NCBI GenBank assembly: GCA_916613615.1
Contig: OU744721.1
Location: 54,198,747 to 54,262,746 of the forward strand
Source of the DNA: Steromphala cineraria
Taxonomy: Eukaryota > Mollusca > Gastropoda > Trochida > Trochidae
Direction of reading: 5' to 3'
Length of the DNA stretch: 64,000 bases
The notes beneath the pieces were generated by a model. The model saw nothing but the letters and a program-made list of their open reading frames with translations, did no database searches and was not told the DNA's origin. How positions within the stretch are numbered: the first letter of the stretch is position 1; every line of letters begins with the position of its first letter. The translations under genes and the position numbers were made by a program. Positions 35,895-47,700 of the stretch are shown one piece after another.

Positions 35895-38800
35895 TAAAAA
35901 ACCGTTCAATATGTCTTTTATGACATTTGGTTTGTGGTTAGACTTTATGATGGAGTGGTGCCTTTTGGAATTTTGTTTATACTGATTTTTAGCTCATCTG
36001 GCCTGTAAGGCCCGATGGGCTTATGGCATGGCATGGTGTCCGGCGTCCGTCCGTCCGTCCGTCCGTCCGTCCGTCCATCCGTCCGTCCGTCCGTAAACTT
36101 TGTGGAATTTCGACTTCTTCTCCAGAACCATAAGGCCTAGAAAGCTGAAACTTTGTGTACAGACTCCTTGGCTAGTGAGGATTATAAATTGTAGCTTTGG
36201 TAGCCCTGTGACCCCTAATAAGGGCCACAGGGGCCACGCCCTAAAAACCTATTTTCATCTTCTTCTCCAGAACCATAAGGCCTAGAAAGCTGAAACTTTG
36301 TGTATAGCCTCTTTGAAGAGTGAGGATTATGAATTGTAGGTTTGGTGGCCCTGTGACCCATAATAAGGGCCACAGGGGCCACGCCCTAAAATCCTATTTT
36401 CATCGTCTTCTCCAGAGCCATGAGGCCTAGAAAGCTGAAACTTTTTGTACAGACTCCTTGGCTAGTGAGGATTATAAATTGTAGCTTTGGTGGCCCTGTG
36501 ACCCCTAATAAGGGCCACAGGGGCCACACCCTAAAAACCTATTTTCATCTTCTTCTCCAGAACCATAAGGCCTAGAAAGCTTAAACCTTGTGTACAGACT
36601 CCTTGGCTAGTGAGGATTATAAATTGTAGCTTTGGTAGCCCTGTGACCCCTAATAAGGGCCACAGGGGCCATGCCCTAAAAACCTATTTTCATCTTCTTC
36701 TCCAGAACCATAAGGCCTAGAAAGCTGAAACTTTGTGTATAGCCTCTTTGAAGAGTGAGGATTATAAATTGTAGCTTTGGTAGCCCTGTGACCCCTAATA
36801 AGGGCCACAGGGGCCACGCCCTAAAAACCTATTTTCATCTTCTTCTCCAGAACCATGAGGCCTAGAAAGCTGAAACTTTTTGTACAGACTCCTTGGCTAG
36901 TGAGGATTATAAATTGTAGCTTTGGTGGCCCTGTGACCCCTAATAAGGGCCACAGGGGCCACACCCTAAAAACCTATTTTCATCTTCTTCTCCAGAACCA
37001 TAAGGCCTAGAAAGCTTAAACCTTGTGTACAGACTCCTTGGCTAGTGAGGATTATAAATTGTAGCTTTGGTAGCCCTGTGACCCCTAATAAGGGCCACAG
37101 GGGCCACGCCCTAAAATCCTATTTTCATCGTCTTCTCCAGAACCATGAGGCCTAGAAAGCTGAAACTTTTTGTACAGACTCCTTGGCTAGTGAGGATTAT
37201 AAATTGTAGCTTTGGTGGCCCTGTGACCCCTAATAAGGGCCACAGGGGCCACACCCTAAAAACCTATTTTCATCTTCTTCTCCAGAACCATAAGGCCTAG
37301 AAAGCTTAAACCTTGTGTACAGACTCCTTGGCTAGTGAGGATTATAAATTGTAGCTTTGGTAGCCCTGTGACCCCTAATAAGGGCCACAGGGGCCATGCC
37401 CTAAAAACCTATTTTCATCTTCTTCTCCAGAACCATAAGGCCTAGAAAGCTGAAACTTTGTGTATAGCCTCTTTGAAGAGTGAGGATTATAAATTGTAGC
37501 TTTGGTAGCCCTGTGACCCCTAATAAGGGCCACAGGGGCCACGCCCTAAAAACCTATTTTCATCTTCTTCTCCAGAACCATGAGGCCTAGAAAGCTGAAA
37601 CTTTTTGTACAGACTCCTTGGCTAGTGAGGATTATAAATTGTAGCTTTGGTGGCCCTGTGACCCCTAATAAGGGCCACAGGGGCCACACCCTAAAAACCT
37701 ATTTTCATCTTCTTCTCCAGAACCATAAGGCCTAGAAAGCTTAAACCTTGTGTACAGACTCCTTGGCTAGTGAGGATTATAAATTGTAGCTTTGGTAGCC
37801 CTGTGACCCCTAATAAGGGCCACAGGGGCCACGCCCTAAAATCCTATTTTCATCGTCTTCTCCAGAACCATGAGGCCTAGAAAGCTGAAACTTTTTGTAC
37901 AGACTCCTTGGCTAGTGAGGATTATAAATTGTAGCTTTGGTGGCCCTGTGACCCCTAATAAGGGCCACAGGGGCCACACCCTAAAAACCTATTTTCATCT
38001 TCTTCTCCAGAACCATAAGGCCTAGAAAGCTTAAACCTTGTGTACAGACTCCTTGGCTAGTGAGGATTATAAATTGTAGCTTTGGTAGCCCTGTGACCCC
38101 TAATAAGGGCCACAGGGGCCATGCCCTAAAAACCTATTTTCATCTTCTTCTCCAGAACCATAAGGCCTAGAAAGCTGAAACTTTGTGTACAGACTCCTTG
38201 GCTAGTGAGGATTATAAATTGTAGCTTTGGTTGCCCTGTGACCCCTAATAAAGGCAACAGGAACGTCCTTCAAATCTATTTTCATCTTCTTCTCCTGAAG
38301 TATAAGGCCTAGAAAACTGAAACTTGTCGCCTATATATACTTAATTTTATGATTGGTGCCCCTGTGGCCTCTACAAAGGGGGTGTCATTGGCCACACTCT
38401 ACAGCATAATTGATGATGAAGCCTGATGAGCTACAGAGCCAATGGCTCTATTTTTTATATTTTTTCTGGTTTCCATGCAAACAGTTTGAACTTAGTGCAT
38501 ATAGAGGGTAGGGTCCGTATACGGGCCATATCTAAAACACTGTTCAATATTTTTTTGTTTATTAAACTTAGTATCTGGTTAGACCTAAGGATGAATTGGT
38601 GCCTTTTGGTATTTTGGTTATTCTGTTTTGTTTATTTTTCTGGTTTCCATGTAAACAGTTAAAACTTAGTGCATATGGCTGGTAGGGTCTGTTTTGGGCC
38701 ATATCTTCAAAAGCATTTTAACATTTTTTTTTACAAAACTTGTTATGTGGTTAGACCTCAGACCTAATGGTGTGGTGTTTGAGCAATTTTTGTTATTTCA

Positions 38801-39175
38801 GATTTTTTTATATCTTTTTCTGGTTTGCACGGAAGCAATTTGGAAGCTTAGTGTATTTAGGTGTAGGATCTCTTTCCTGAGCATAACTCAAAAACTATTC
38901 AATATTAATTAACAAAATTTGGTATGAGGTTAGATCTAGTGGTGACTCTTTGATGGTTTCCATGGCAACAATTTGAACTTAGTGCGTTTTCGGAGAATGT
39001 CCATTTCCAAGCTATAGCTAAAAAAACTGTTAAATATTGTTTTACTTAACTTGATACGTAGTATGACCTACAAGAGGAGTGGTGCCTTTTGCTCCTTCGG
39101 TTATTCTGATTTTTTTAGGGTTTTCATGGAAACAATTTGAATACATATGGGGGTTAGGGTCATTTTCTGATAAAA
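35895..39175 (+). repeat. Degenerate tandem array, unit about 190 bp, interrupted by the 35990-38455 element
   Basis: Recurring order: cat(g)gaaacaatttgaactta, gggtc..tttc, ctaaaaaacygttcaatat, ggttagacct, tggtgccttttgg, ttattctgatttt. About four units to the right (38460-39175), part of one to the left (35895-35990). Confidence 0.75.
35990..38455 (+). mobile_element. 'tagctcatc / gatgagct' element with a 15-unit higher-order minisatellite
   Basis: Head tttttagctcatctggcctg and (gtcc)n like the copy at 26429; tail agcctgatgagctacagagcc. Between them lie about 15 units of 145 bp plus a degenerate one. Unit types A-D, told apart by the text after 'aaagct', run A B C D, then B C D C D twice, then A, a higher-order repeat of about 724 bp. 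Each unit contains ccctgtgacccctaat/aagggccacaggg, an imperfect inverted repeat. Confidence 0.88.
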
Positions 39176-39262
39176 TGTTTGTACGGGGAATATCCCAGTG
39201 CATCACATGCACATAAATCTAGTTTTATCCAAAATGATGTCAGGTCAATCCGAAACAGTGCT

Positions 39263-39594
39263 TTTAAAGGGGCAGTAGCACGTTTTTTGAAAATTTCATT
39301 TTTTCACGGATAATTATACGTTAATGAAAATCTCATTACCCAAACCATCTATAGTCAGAGAACCAAATTAAAAAGATTCACATATAGCCCATTAGCGGCC
39401 ATTTTTGTGTGAACACCTTTTTTTCCATTTTGTGTAAGATAAAGGAATTGCATGGTTGAACTTTACATACTATATTTGATTCGTTACCGCTTCATTTAGT
39501 TTAAATACATTGTCTTTCAATTGGAACCATTCATTTTTATTTTCTTGACATCCCCTTAAATCACCCCTAAAATCGTGCTACTGTCCCATTTAAA
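39263..39594. mobile_element. MITE copy 3 of the 'ttaaagggrcagtagcacg' family
   Basis: tttaaaggggcagtagcacg at left, cgtgctactgtcccatttaa at right; interior collinear with the copies at 6033 and 23868. Confidence 0.85.
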
Positions 39595-40184
39595 CAACGT
39601 TGTCTGATTTGTATAACAAAGCAATTCAGTGTTTTTGATATCATTTATGAGATTAAACTATCGTGTTATGTACTCTCAATTCATATTGAATGGTCTTGAA
39701 GTAAAGTTTGGTAAATAACATTTAAGTAACAATATGATTGCATCCTTTATTAGAATATTCATCAAGCAAATCGATTTTGTTAAATCTATCCTGTTGCAAA
39801 CAATACATAAATATTCAACAATTCAATGCACGGTGATAAGAGTGATAGAGCTGAGGAATAACATACCTATGAACCTTTTTTGTTTATAGAGAAAATAGCT
39901 CTATCCATAACGCCTTTTATAAATAAATATTGAAACTTCTATTTTAAAAAAATGATACTAATGACAGAAGTACACGTAAAGAAGTTGCTACTATAGTCAA
40001 CTACTGTTGAAAAAATATATAATTATCTATTAATTGACGTTGGCAACGTTCACGCAATACATTGGTTCATACGGCGCAATTAAATTGAGAAGATTTCCTG
40101 CTTTAAAATGTGTTGATCCATTTGGATTTTCATACATAAATAGGCAGTTTATCAGGTCAGTGATATGACATACCGGTAAGTTTT

Positions 40185-40301
40185 TCCTTCCTGTCACATG
40201 AGCAGTTTCGTTGTCCTTGTAGACATTTCGTTATGCTCAAAGCTTGTTTAGATAGAATAACTGTCAACACTTAGAAAGATTGTGGCAACAAAACCTAAAG
40301 A
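40185..40301 (+). promoter_or_regulatory. Gene B putative promoter / non-coding first exon
   Basis: Counterpart of 23469-23600 (minus strand): same ordered blocks (gcagtttcgttg, gtagacattt, aactgtcaaca), ending at a consensus donor gtaagt at 40302. It would splice to the acceptor at 41667, giving a 5' UTR intron of about 1.4 kb that contains a MITE and a CRE-like cluster. Confidence 0.5.
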
Positions 40302-40781
40302 GTAAGTTATCTAAACATTAACTTAAATGATAATGCACTTGTTTATATATTTATACATGTTTTTAGATACCACTTGTAAGACATGATTTTTTAAATATTA
40401 TGACAATGAATTAAATTAGATATAGATTAAATAAACTGAAAACTTATTTTACAAACAATCACTTTATAATTTTCAGGAATTGATGATAACATTTAATTTA
40501 TCAATATAATCGAAACTTTAGCAAACAATTTGATAACAAAAAGATACGACCCGTTTATGTTTCATAAACCTTCAAATTTGTTTGCCTAAACATTTTAAAT
40601 TTTATAGTTAAAAGAAAAAACTAAGCAGTCAGAATTCATCCGATTCAATGTCATAAAAAGGGAATAATAAATGGTGATAACTCTTAACAATGCGTGCGAA
40701 ATGTTATAAACAAATTAAACCTTAACTGATACATCAAAATCAGCAAAAAAAACAACAAATCTTTTCTTTATTTCAATATTT

Positions 40782-40932
40782 AGACAATAACTTACGAGTG
40801 ACGGGGAATGACAGATTATCTTTAACAAGTTATAATAATTTCGTAATTCTTGAGCCTTGGCGAGAGATATACATGATTAATATAACGAGGGAAGGATAAT
40901 CTGTAATTCCGCGTCACGAGTTGGTTATTGTA
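40782..40932. mobile_element. MITE of about 150 bp with 38-bp inverted arms
   Basis: Left arm 40782-40820 (acaataacttacgagtgacg...cagattatc), right arm 40895-40932 (gataatctg...cgtcacgagttggttattg), with several mismatches. Lies in the inferred gene B 5' UTR intron. Confidence 0.7.
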
Positions 40933-41174
40933 TATATTACCCATTATATTCTGTAATGTTAAGACATGTAAAAATGTTTTGTGCAACAAGGATTTTACAA
41001 GGAGTCAGTCTTAAATTCATACGCGTTTGTCGTCGCTTTATTTCCGATATGTCTACGCACCGCTAAATATCCCTGGCATGTGCATGTTAAATTCAAATGT
41101 TATTGGTGTTTAAGGTTTCGTTTTTCTTTCTGATACAGCCGTCATGTCCAGTTGTGTATTGATTTAAGGTGACT

Positions 41175-41277
41175 GGCGACGTCCTACGGTAACAAAAAAC
41201 AAATCGGCGCAAACAGAAACTCCTATGACGTCGCCGATGACACTTTGACGTCATAGCCGCTCGTGTCTATGACGTCG
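41175..41277. promoter_or_regulatory. Cluster of CRE/ATF-like gacgtc sites
   Basis: Four gacgtc cores in about 100 bp (near 41177, 41227, 41247 and 41271). The one near 41247 is the full palindrome tgacgtca and two others read atgacgtcg. The patch is GC-richer than its surroundings. It lies in the inferred gene B 5' UTR intron, about 430 bp before the ATG. Binding by CREB/ATF factors is known for this motif in animals; function here is inference. Confidence 0.4.
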
Positions 41278-41667
41278 TTACAATCGAACAAAACCTGTCG
41301 CATTCTACGCGACCGAAGGCCATTTGCGACGACAACGGGTTTGTTTTTATCGATAATTTATATCTATATACTTTCGGACAATCATCAAACATCGAAGGAA
41401 CGGCACATGTGGAAAATGACAATAAGCAACAACATGGAATAAATTAACTTTGTTTAGATCTAGAATCAGTCACAACAGTCGAATACAGTCAGTCGAATAC
41501 AAGTTTTAAAGATGAATAAAATAGTCCCGGCACAACGTCTAATTTGATCAGTTCATAGCAACCAATAACAAAAATAGGAGAAGGTGTAACTCCCTTTGTC
41601 CGTCCTCCCATATGGGTAATATAACTATTGACGTATCAGGATGCCATTTCTTATTATTAAATTTTAG

Positions 41668-41755
41668 AAGAAGGAAGAAAATAGCAGCAATCTGTGAACA
41701 ATGAATCGCATCCTCCTTGTATGTATCATAGCAACATATCTACTCGAAGAAGTCG
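41668..41755 (+). CDS. Gene B exon 1: end of 5' UTR and signal peptide
   Basis: Acceptor ttttag ends at 41667; 41668-41700 is 5' UTR, ATG at 41701. Coding part is 55 nt with donor gtaag and the same 18-residue leader as gene A. Confidence 0.88.
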
Positions 41756-44700
41756 GTAAGTAATAACTTCCTGCCCTACTTTAAGTATATACCGATCATG
41801 CATAATGTTTGGTGTCCTATTACAGGCCCAAATATACTCTGGCGACTTATGCGTCAAGGGCTCTCTTTTACTATTTTTATGGTATGTTAATCTAAAACAC
41901 TATTGCGACAAAAACAACAATCTACCTGTAATTTTCTGTCTATTTATTTCAAACATGTTAGACTAATATCTCTTGCAAAGATTTCCTCGGTGGTAATTAA
42001 TTCAAAAGAGAGCACATGTTGTTTAACTAATTTAATGTTAATACATATATTAAGTGATATGTACATATGATATGTACATAGTGAACATATGGGGAAAAGT
42101 TAAGAACGCCACGGTTTTTTCATCAGTAAAGTTACCTGATACAAGATAGAAATACAAAATATGTTTGCAAAAATGATATGATTAAACAAACATAAAACAG
42201 TTTAGTGAAGAAATCCTGTATGATTTTATGTACAAAACAAATTACATTGTGAAAGTAAGGTTGGTAACGCAAATGTCGCTTTTTATATGTGAAGGCCACA
42301 ATTAATTATACATGTACGTAGTTTCGGCACTAGAGCTAAAATATTTTTTAATGGAACCTACCATTACAATTCAGTCATTATGTTTTAAAATTTTAAGCTG
42401 AATGACGTTTATTTGGAGTAATTATTCACATTATCTACATTTTTCATGATTAAACTGATAAATATCTCGCAAGAAGCGTAACTTTCCAAAAGCATCAATT
42501 TTTATATTTGAAGTTAGGAGATGCTAATGTTTATTCTATATATATATATATGATGTGATGTGAAAGAACAGCTTTTCAAACAATCGTCAAGATATGTAAA
42601 TGTATTTTAATGTAATAAACATTCAAATATGCATAGTTATCTGATGAATCAACTACATTACCTTTTATTTAATGTAAGGGTTGTCACCTGTTCTAGTATC
42701 ATTTTATAAGCAAATTTCCTAACTAACGTACATCACGTTTGGTTGGGAATGTTGTGTGACAAATCAGACTAACCTATCTGTAGATTGCCATTATCTCTTA
42801 CACCAGTTGTGGGATTTTATCAATATTATTTATATATATACTTACGTACATATATTTGACCAAGAAAAAGTGTGAAACGCAATGAAATTGAATGCATGAA
42901 GGATTTTGTCCATGTTATATAGCTGATTTACATTGAAATATGACAATTAACTTACCTTTTAACTGTCGTGATTTTTCTACTCCAAAACGATTCTTTAATT
43001 GAATGTTAGCAACGTTATCGTAAGAACAATGTTTTCATTCTGCAGTGTACCTACCCTAATATTTCCAATATATTTCAGCATGTGTCTGCAACTGCCAAGT
43101 GCCATGTACAAGAAATCTATTAGAAAAGTGCGACTCTTGTAAAACTGGCTGGTATGGACCCTATTGCCAAAAAAGTAAGTAGTATGAAGATACTTAAGGG
43201 ATAAAGAAACGATAAAAATGTTCCAAAGGGAATTATCAAAAAACCTTTGACAGAAAAAGGCAACCAGCTATAGCACCTGCCAGATGTTTTATTATGATTG
43301 TCAATTACTTTGACCGCAAAAACAAAGATCATCTATCAAAAGTACGGCACGTGTTGTACTTATTAAGAAATCAGGAAATGAAGAAATTGCGCGCAAAAGT
43401 ATGGATACAATTAGAAAACACAATTGTTTGTTTGACTTTGAGCGGCTCAGAACACGAAGTGATGGACATTAAAGTGCTTTAAAATATGATACCGGCTCAA
43501 AGTAACAACCACAAATAGTAAAACCTTCTCCAAATTGAAGTAATGGCATTTTCGAAAACAGTACTGTCAAGCTGCTCCAAATTGTAATAAAACGTTCTCT
43601 AAATTGTAATAATGATACTCATGCCATTTCAATTAAGTGTTAAAGTTCTGTTTTATTATGATATAATTGTTCTACTGACATTGTTGAAAGTACAATTATG
43701 GTATGGTATTAGATGATTCGATTGATAGTATGGCGGAGATATTGCTGTAGATGAAGATCTAGTCGAAGATGAAAAATATGTTTCCGTAGATGCAAGAGTC
43801 TGCGAGGCTGTAGACGTATATATGTTGATAGAAAAGATATGAAGTCTATATAATGGAGATGAACATCAACATGTAAATAAATAAGAGGTTGTTAACTTAA
43901 ATGACAGATAATGGCAGAAAATAATAAGATTAAAAAATTAAATTAGTTAATAATTAATGAAAAAATCAAATTACATGAAATTCTGAGTAATACGATTATT
44001 GAATAAAATTGTTGTTGAATATTAGTCTCTATTCGTAAACTGGTTAGATATGAGAAAATGCTTGAATGAAGATAATAAAGTATTATGATTATTATATAGA
44101 AGCAAATATAACAATAATCACAGCTGAAAAAAATCGTATTTGAATACGTACTTGGTATGCCATGTGTATTTTCCTCACGTCAGACTTTGGTGATAAGGAC
44201 TTCTAATGTACTTAAAAATTCACATAACCACAAACATATTTCACTATTTTCTTTGGAATATAGAAAGTCTGATTACAATATTGTATAGTGCGTTAAAGGT
44301 CGCTACTCAAATATGTTTAGTTGGGTAATGAAAGCCGTTTTTGAAAGCAACTTTTGAAGGACCGCTTAGACCTATCTGACAACCACACAAGTGAATGCAT
44401 GACTGGTCACGCTCCCATTTTGTGACGTCATAAACAGAATCAGCCTCGTTATCTTATCATCTATCGTAACAAAACCACAGGAAAAAATAATAAACGATTT
44501 TCAGAAAATGTTTTCCACTCAGTTAGATAAATCATTTGACACTACTAAGCATTTGGTGTAAAAGATATCCACATCAATGGTAATAAAACAATTATTTAGG
44601 CCTTATTTTAGTTGTAATAATGATGCGTTACTCTGTATAGTCTGTTTATTACGTCACACCCACGCGAGTTTTATGGACCCTAACCCAGGTGGGGTTTTCA

Positions 44701-47700
44701 CAGCCGATAATTACGCTGTCTTAATGAAAGGCTAATTAAAGGTGTTTATTGAACAAGTTAACAAAAATTAAGTCTAGCTTTTATTTTTTTGAGAAATATT
44801 TGAACGAAAATCGAGAAGTTGTAAGGTGGAGGTTAGTTGATGTTTAAAGAATATATTGAATGAATTTAATCAATAACATATTAATATATAATATGAATGG
44901 CATTAACGTTGCACAATGTGTTAATGAATATGAACCTCTGAACACAAATGTTTTTAAAATGGAATGATGTGTGCCTATTCTTATGAATTTTAATATGTGT
45001 AAAGCAGTACAGCCTTCTTGGTGATGTTTCTGATACTCATACATGTATAACATGAACACTCATAATGTTGTCATTATCAAAAAGACACTATGGATTTAAG
45101 TCATAATTTCCAAATTTGTCTTCGACTTTCATGTTGTTTAAAATATATTATATCATCATGTATGAATGTAACTGAACGGGTTTTCCCTCATGGTTTCGTT
45201 TGAATATATGTTTTGCCTTCAGCCTTCATTGTTTAAGATAAGGTTTAAAAAGTTTTCGTCATTAAAGAAGGAAAATGTACGAGTAATATACATCTATTAT
45301 AAAGTAAAAATAGCAAATATCATACATCTTCGTCTTCGTATACGTTAATATCTCCTCTTAAAGTTATCTGCGTCGACGTCTATGTTTACATCTTAAATTA
45401 CCATTAGAATTACAACCATTGTCAAAATAATCAAAGTCATATTGTGTCTTGCCAAAGGGGATGGTTATTACAATTTTTGGCAATTATTAAATCTTAAAGC
45501 AAATTTGATAACAATTTGGAGAAGCTTTAAAAAAGTTTTTTGGAGCAGTTTTCATTAAAATTATGAGCAGTTTCTATTATAATTTGGAGCAGTTTCTATT
45601 ACAATTTGGAGCAGGTTTAACACTTTGGAGCAATTTTGAGCAGATGTTACAATTATTACAGTTCTATTGTTGTCGGTAGTTGGTCGGGCGTGATTTTCCT
45701 ACAGACAATAATGTTTGGAACAAGTTGAAAACCATAAAAGGGCATCACCACTCATGAAAATTGCTTGGGGTCGGGATAGGGTTAGCGCGTTCGGCTTCGA
45801 ATCAGGAGGTCCGTTGTTCGAATCCCACCAGGGGCTCGGCAACTTTCCCTCTAGTAGAGAATTTTTTCTACACGCAGTAAGGTTTTGGTGCAATGCTACA
45901 ATGAATTTCATCGCAGTACGTGATAGAAGTGAACTACTCTTGAAAGCGGCGTTAAATACCAGGTTCCTTCGCCTCACCTCACCTCATGAAGATTATTCAA
46001 TATAGTCCAACAGATAAATATGCAATTGTGCCTTTAATGATACAAGCATGAAATTTGGAACGCAGTTAGAGGATACTCTAAGAGTGAAATTTGGATACAG
46101 GGACATTCCAGATTCCCTCAAATATTTAAATGGCGGCTACAAATTAATTCAATCAAATAATTAATAAATTATACCAACCAGTTCAAAACCCTATCACGTG
46201 TGTTTGGTGTAAAACACAATTTAGGTGTTATGTAGTTACTTGTTGTGCATATGCTATCAGTCTAAGAAAACCTAGCATCAATAATACTCGCTTCATTCCA
46301 ATATTGAGTCTAGCAAGATGTAGCATAAGGTCGCATCAGCCGATCTTTGGAATTGACAAAGCAGGGATCGTCTTACCAAGCCGCAATAGTATGCATTCGC
46401 ACATGTAACTTTAGAGTGTCATAGGTCAGCGAAAGGTCGGCTGAAGCGACCTGCTACTTCATCTTGCTAGAGTCAATATCGGAGTGAAGCGAGTATAATT
46501 GAGACAAGGTTTACTTAGACTGATATGCTATGCAGTTATTTCATATTTAGCTCAAAAAGAACATCTGCAGTGGTACATAAGGGGAAAATTTCTTGTCCCA
46601 CCGATTTCAAGCAAAACACAGGTTCTCAATAGGCGGAGATTTAAATTCGGCTCCGTTTGGATCAGTGGGGGGACGTTTTTTTGGGTTGGTCCGTTGGAGA
46701 TCGGTAGGAACCTGAGGTACGCCTCATGTCCGTTCGGTACATTTTTCATTGGAGCCATTCAAGAAGACCTCTGCTAGCGAGCAGTCAAACAGCAGGACTT
46801 GACAAACAGGCTGGCAGGAGGAGCGGAGATTGGGTTCGTTTACTCCCAAGAAAAGAAGAGGGGGAGGTTAGCCTACCCCTTCTTGGCAGTAGGCGTGTCC
46901 TTTCGTATATGGGTTTTTGGTGTATTGGCATCAGATAGAGCTGGACCCTTTGATGTGTCACTTTCTGAATCGGGGGTTCCAGATATCAGTTTCGTCTCTG
47001 CCCATCTCTCACCTATGACTCAATGGAGCACCGCGGGCGGCAGACAGACTCAAAGTTACGTTTGAACAGATGGAGATTCTTTTATCCAAGGGAGCAGTGG
47101 AGGAAATCCCGGTCCTAAACCTCAAGTCGGGCTTCTACTCCCCTGTGTTCGTTCAAACCAAGAGAGAAATAGCGGCTGATTAACGATATGTCAAAGTTAA
47201 CCACCCCTTACTCGTACTGCCGCCATATCTTTGTCACTTGTTTTTGTCATCAGTCATTCGGTTGCTTGAACCCTAGACCTGGAGAACTTATACTTGCACA
47301 CTCCCATTTCCGGGGCCACCGGATGTACCTCAAGCACCATTCTTAGTTGAATGTGCTCCCATTTGAAATATCATTCGCTCCGTGGCTTTTCACCAGGGTG
47401 ACTCAACAATAGTGAACTTTATTCTCACGCACAATGTCCTCTTCACCACATAAATGGACGACGGGTTCGGTACCCATAGCTGATCACTCTGTTAAGGAGA
47501 CTGGGGTTGCTGATTAAACTGACAGACCTTAAGCCAACCACCTCGCTCACCTTTCTGGGCGCTGTTCTGGACACTGCTCAGTCTCCCGCTAACGCATGGA
47601 GCTTTGCTGCTCTGGCTGCTCAATTAAGTGCAGGACCTCACTCGGAGGGGCCGGCTGCAGTTGAGACCATTTCAGGTCTTTCTGAACATGCACGTCAGGG

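Noticed and set aside
26429..38455. CRISPR-like array in the regularly spaced repeats
   Set aside because: Units are head-to-tail copies of 145 bp with no unique spacers, in animal DNA.
44400..44480. gtgacgtcataaac as a further CRE site
   Set aside because: Single site deep in an intron; too isolated to support.
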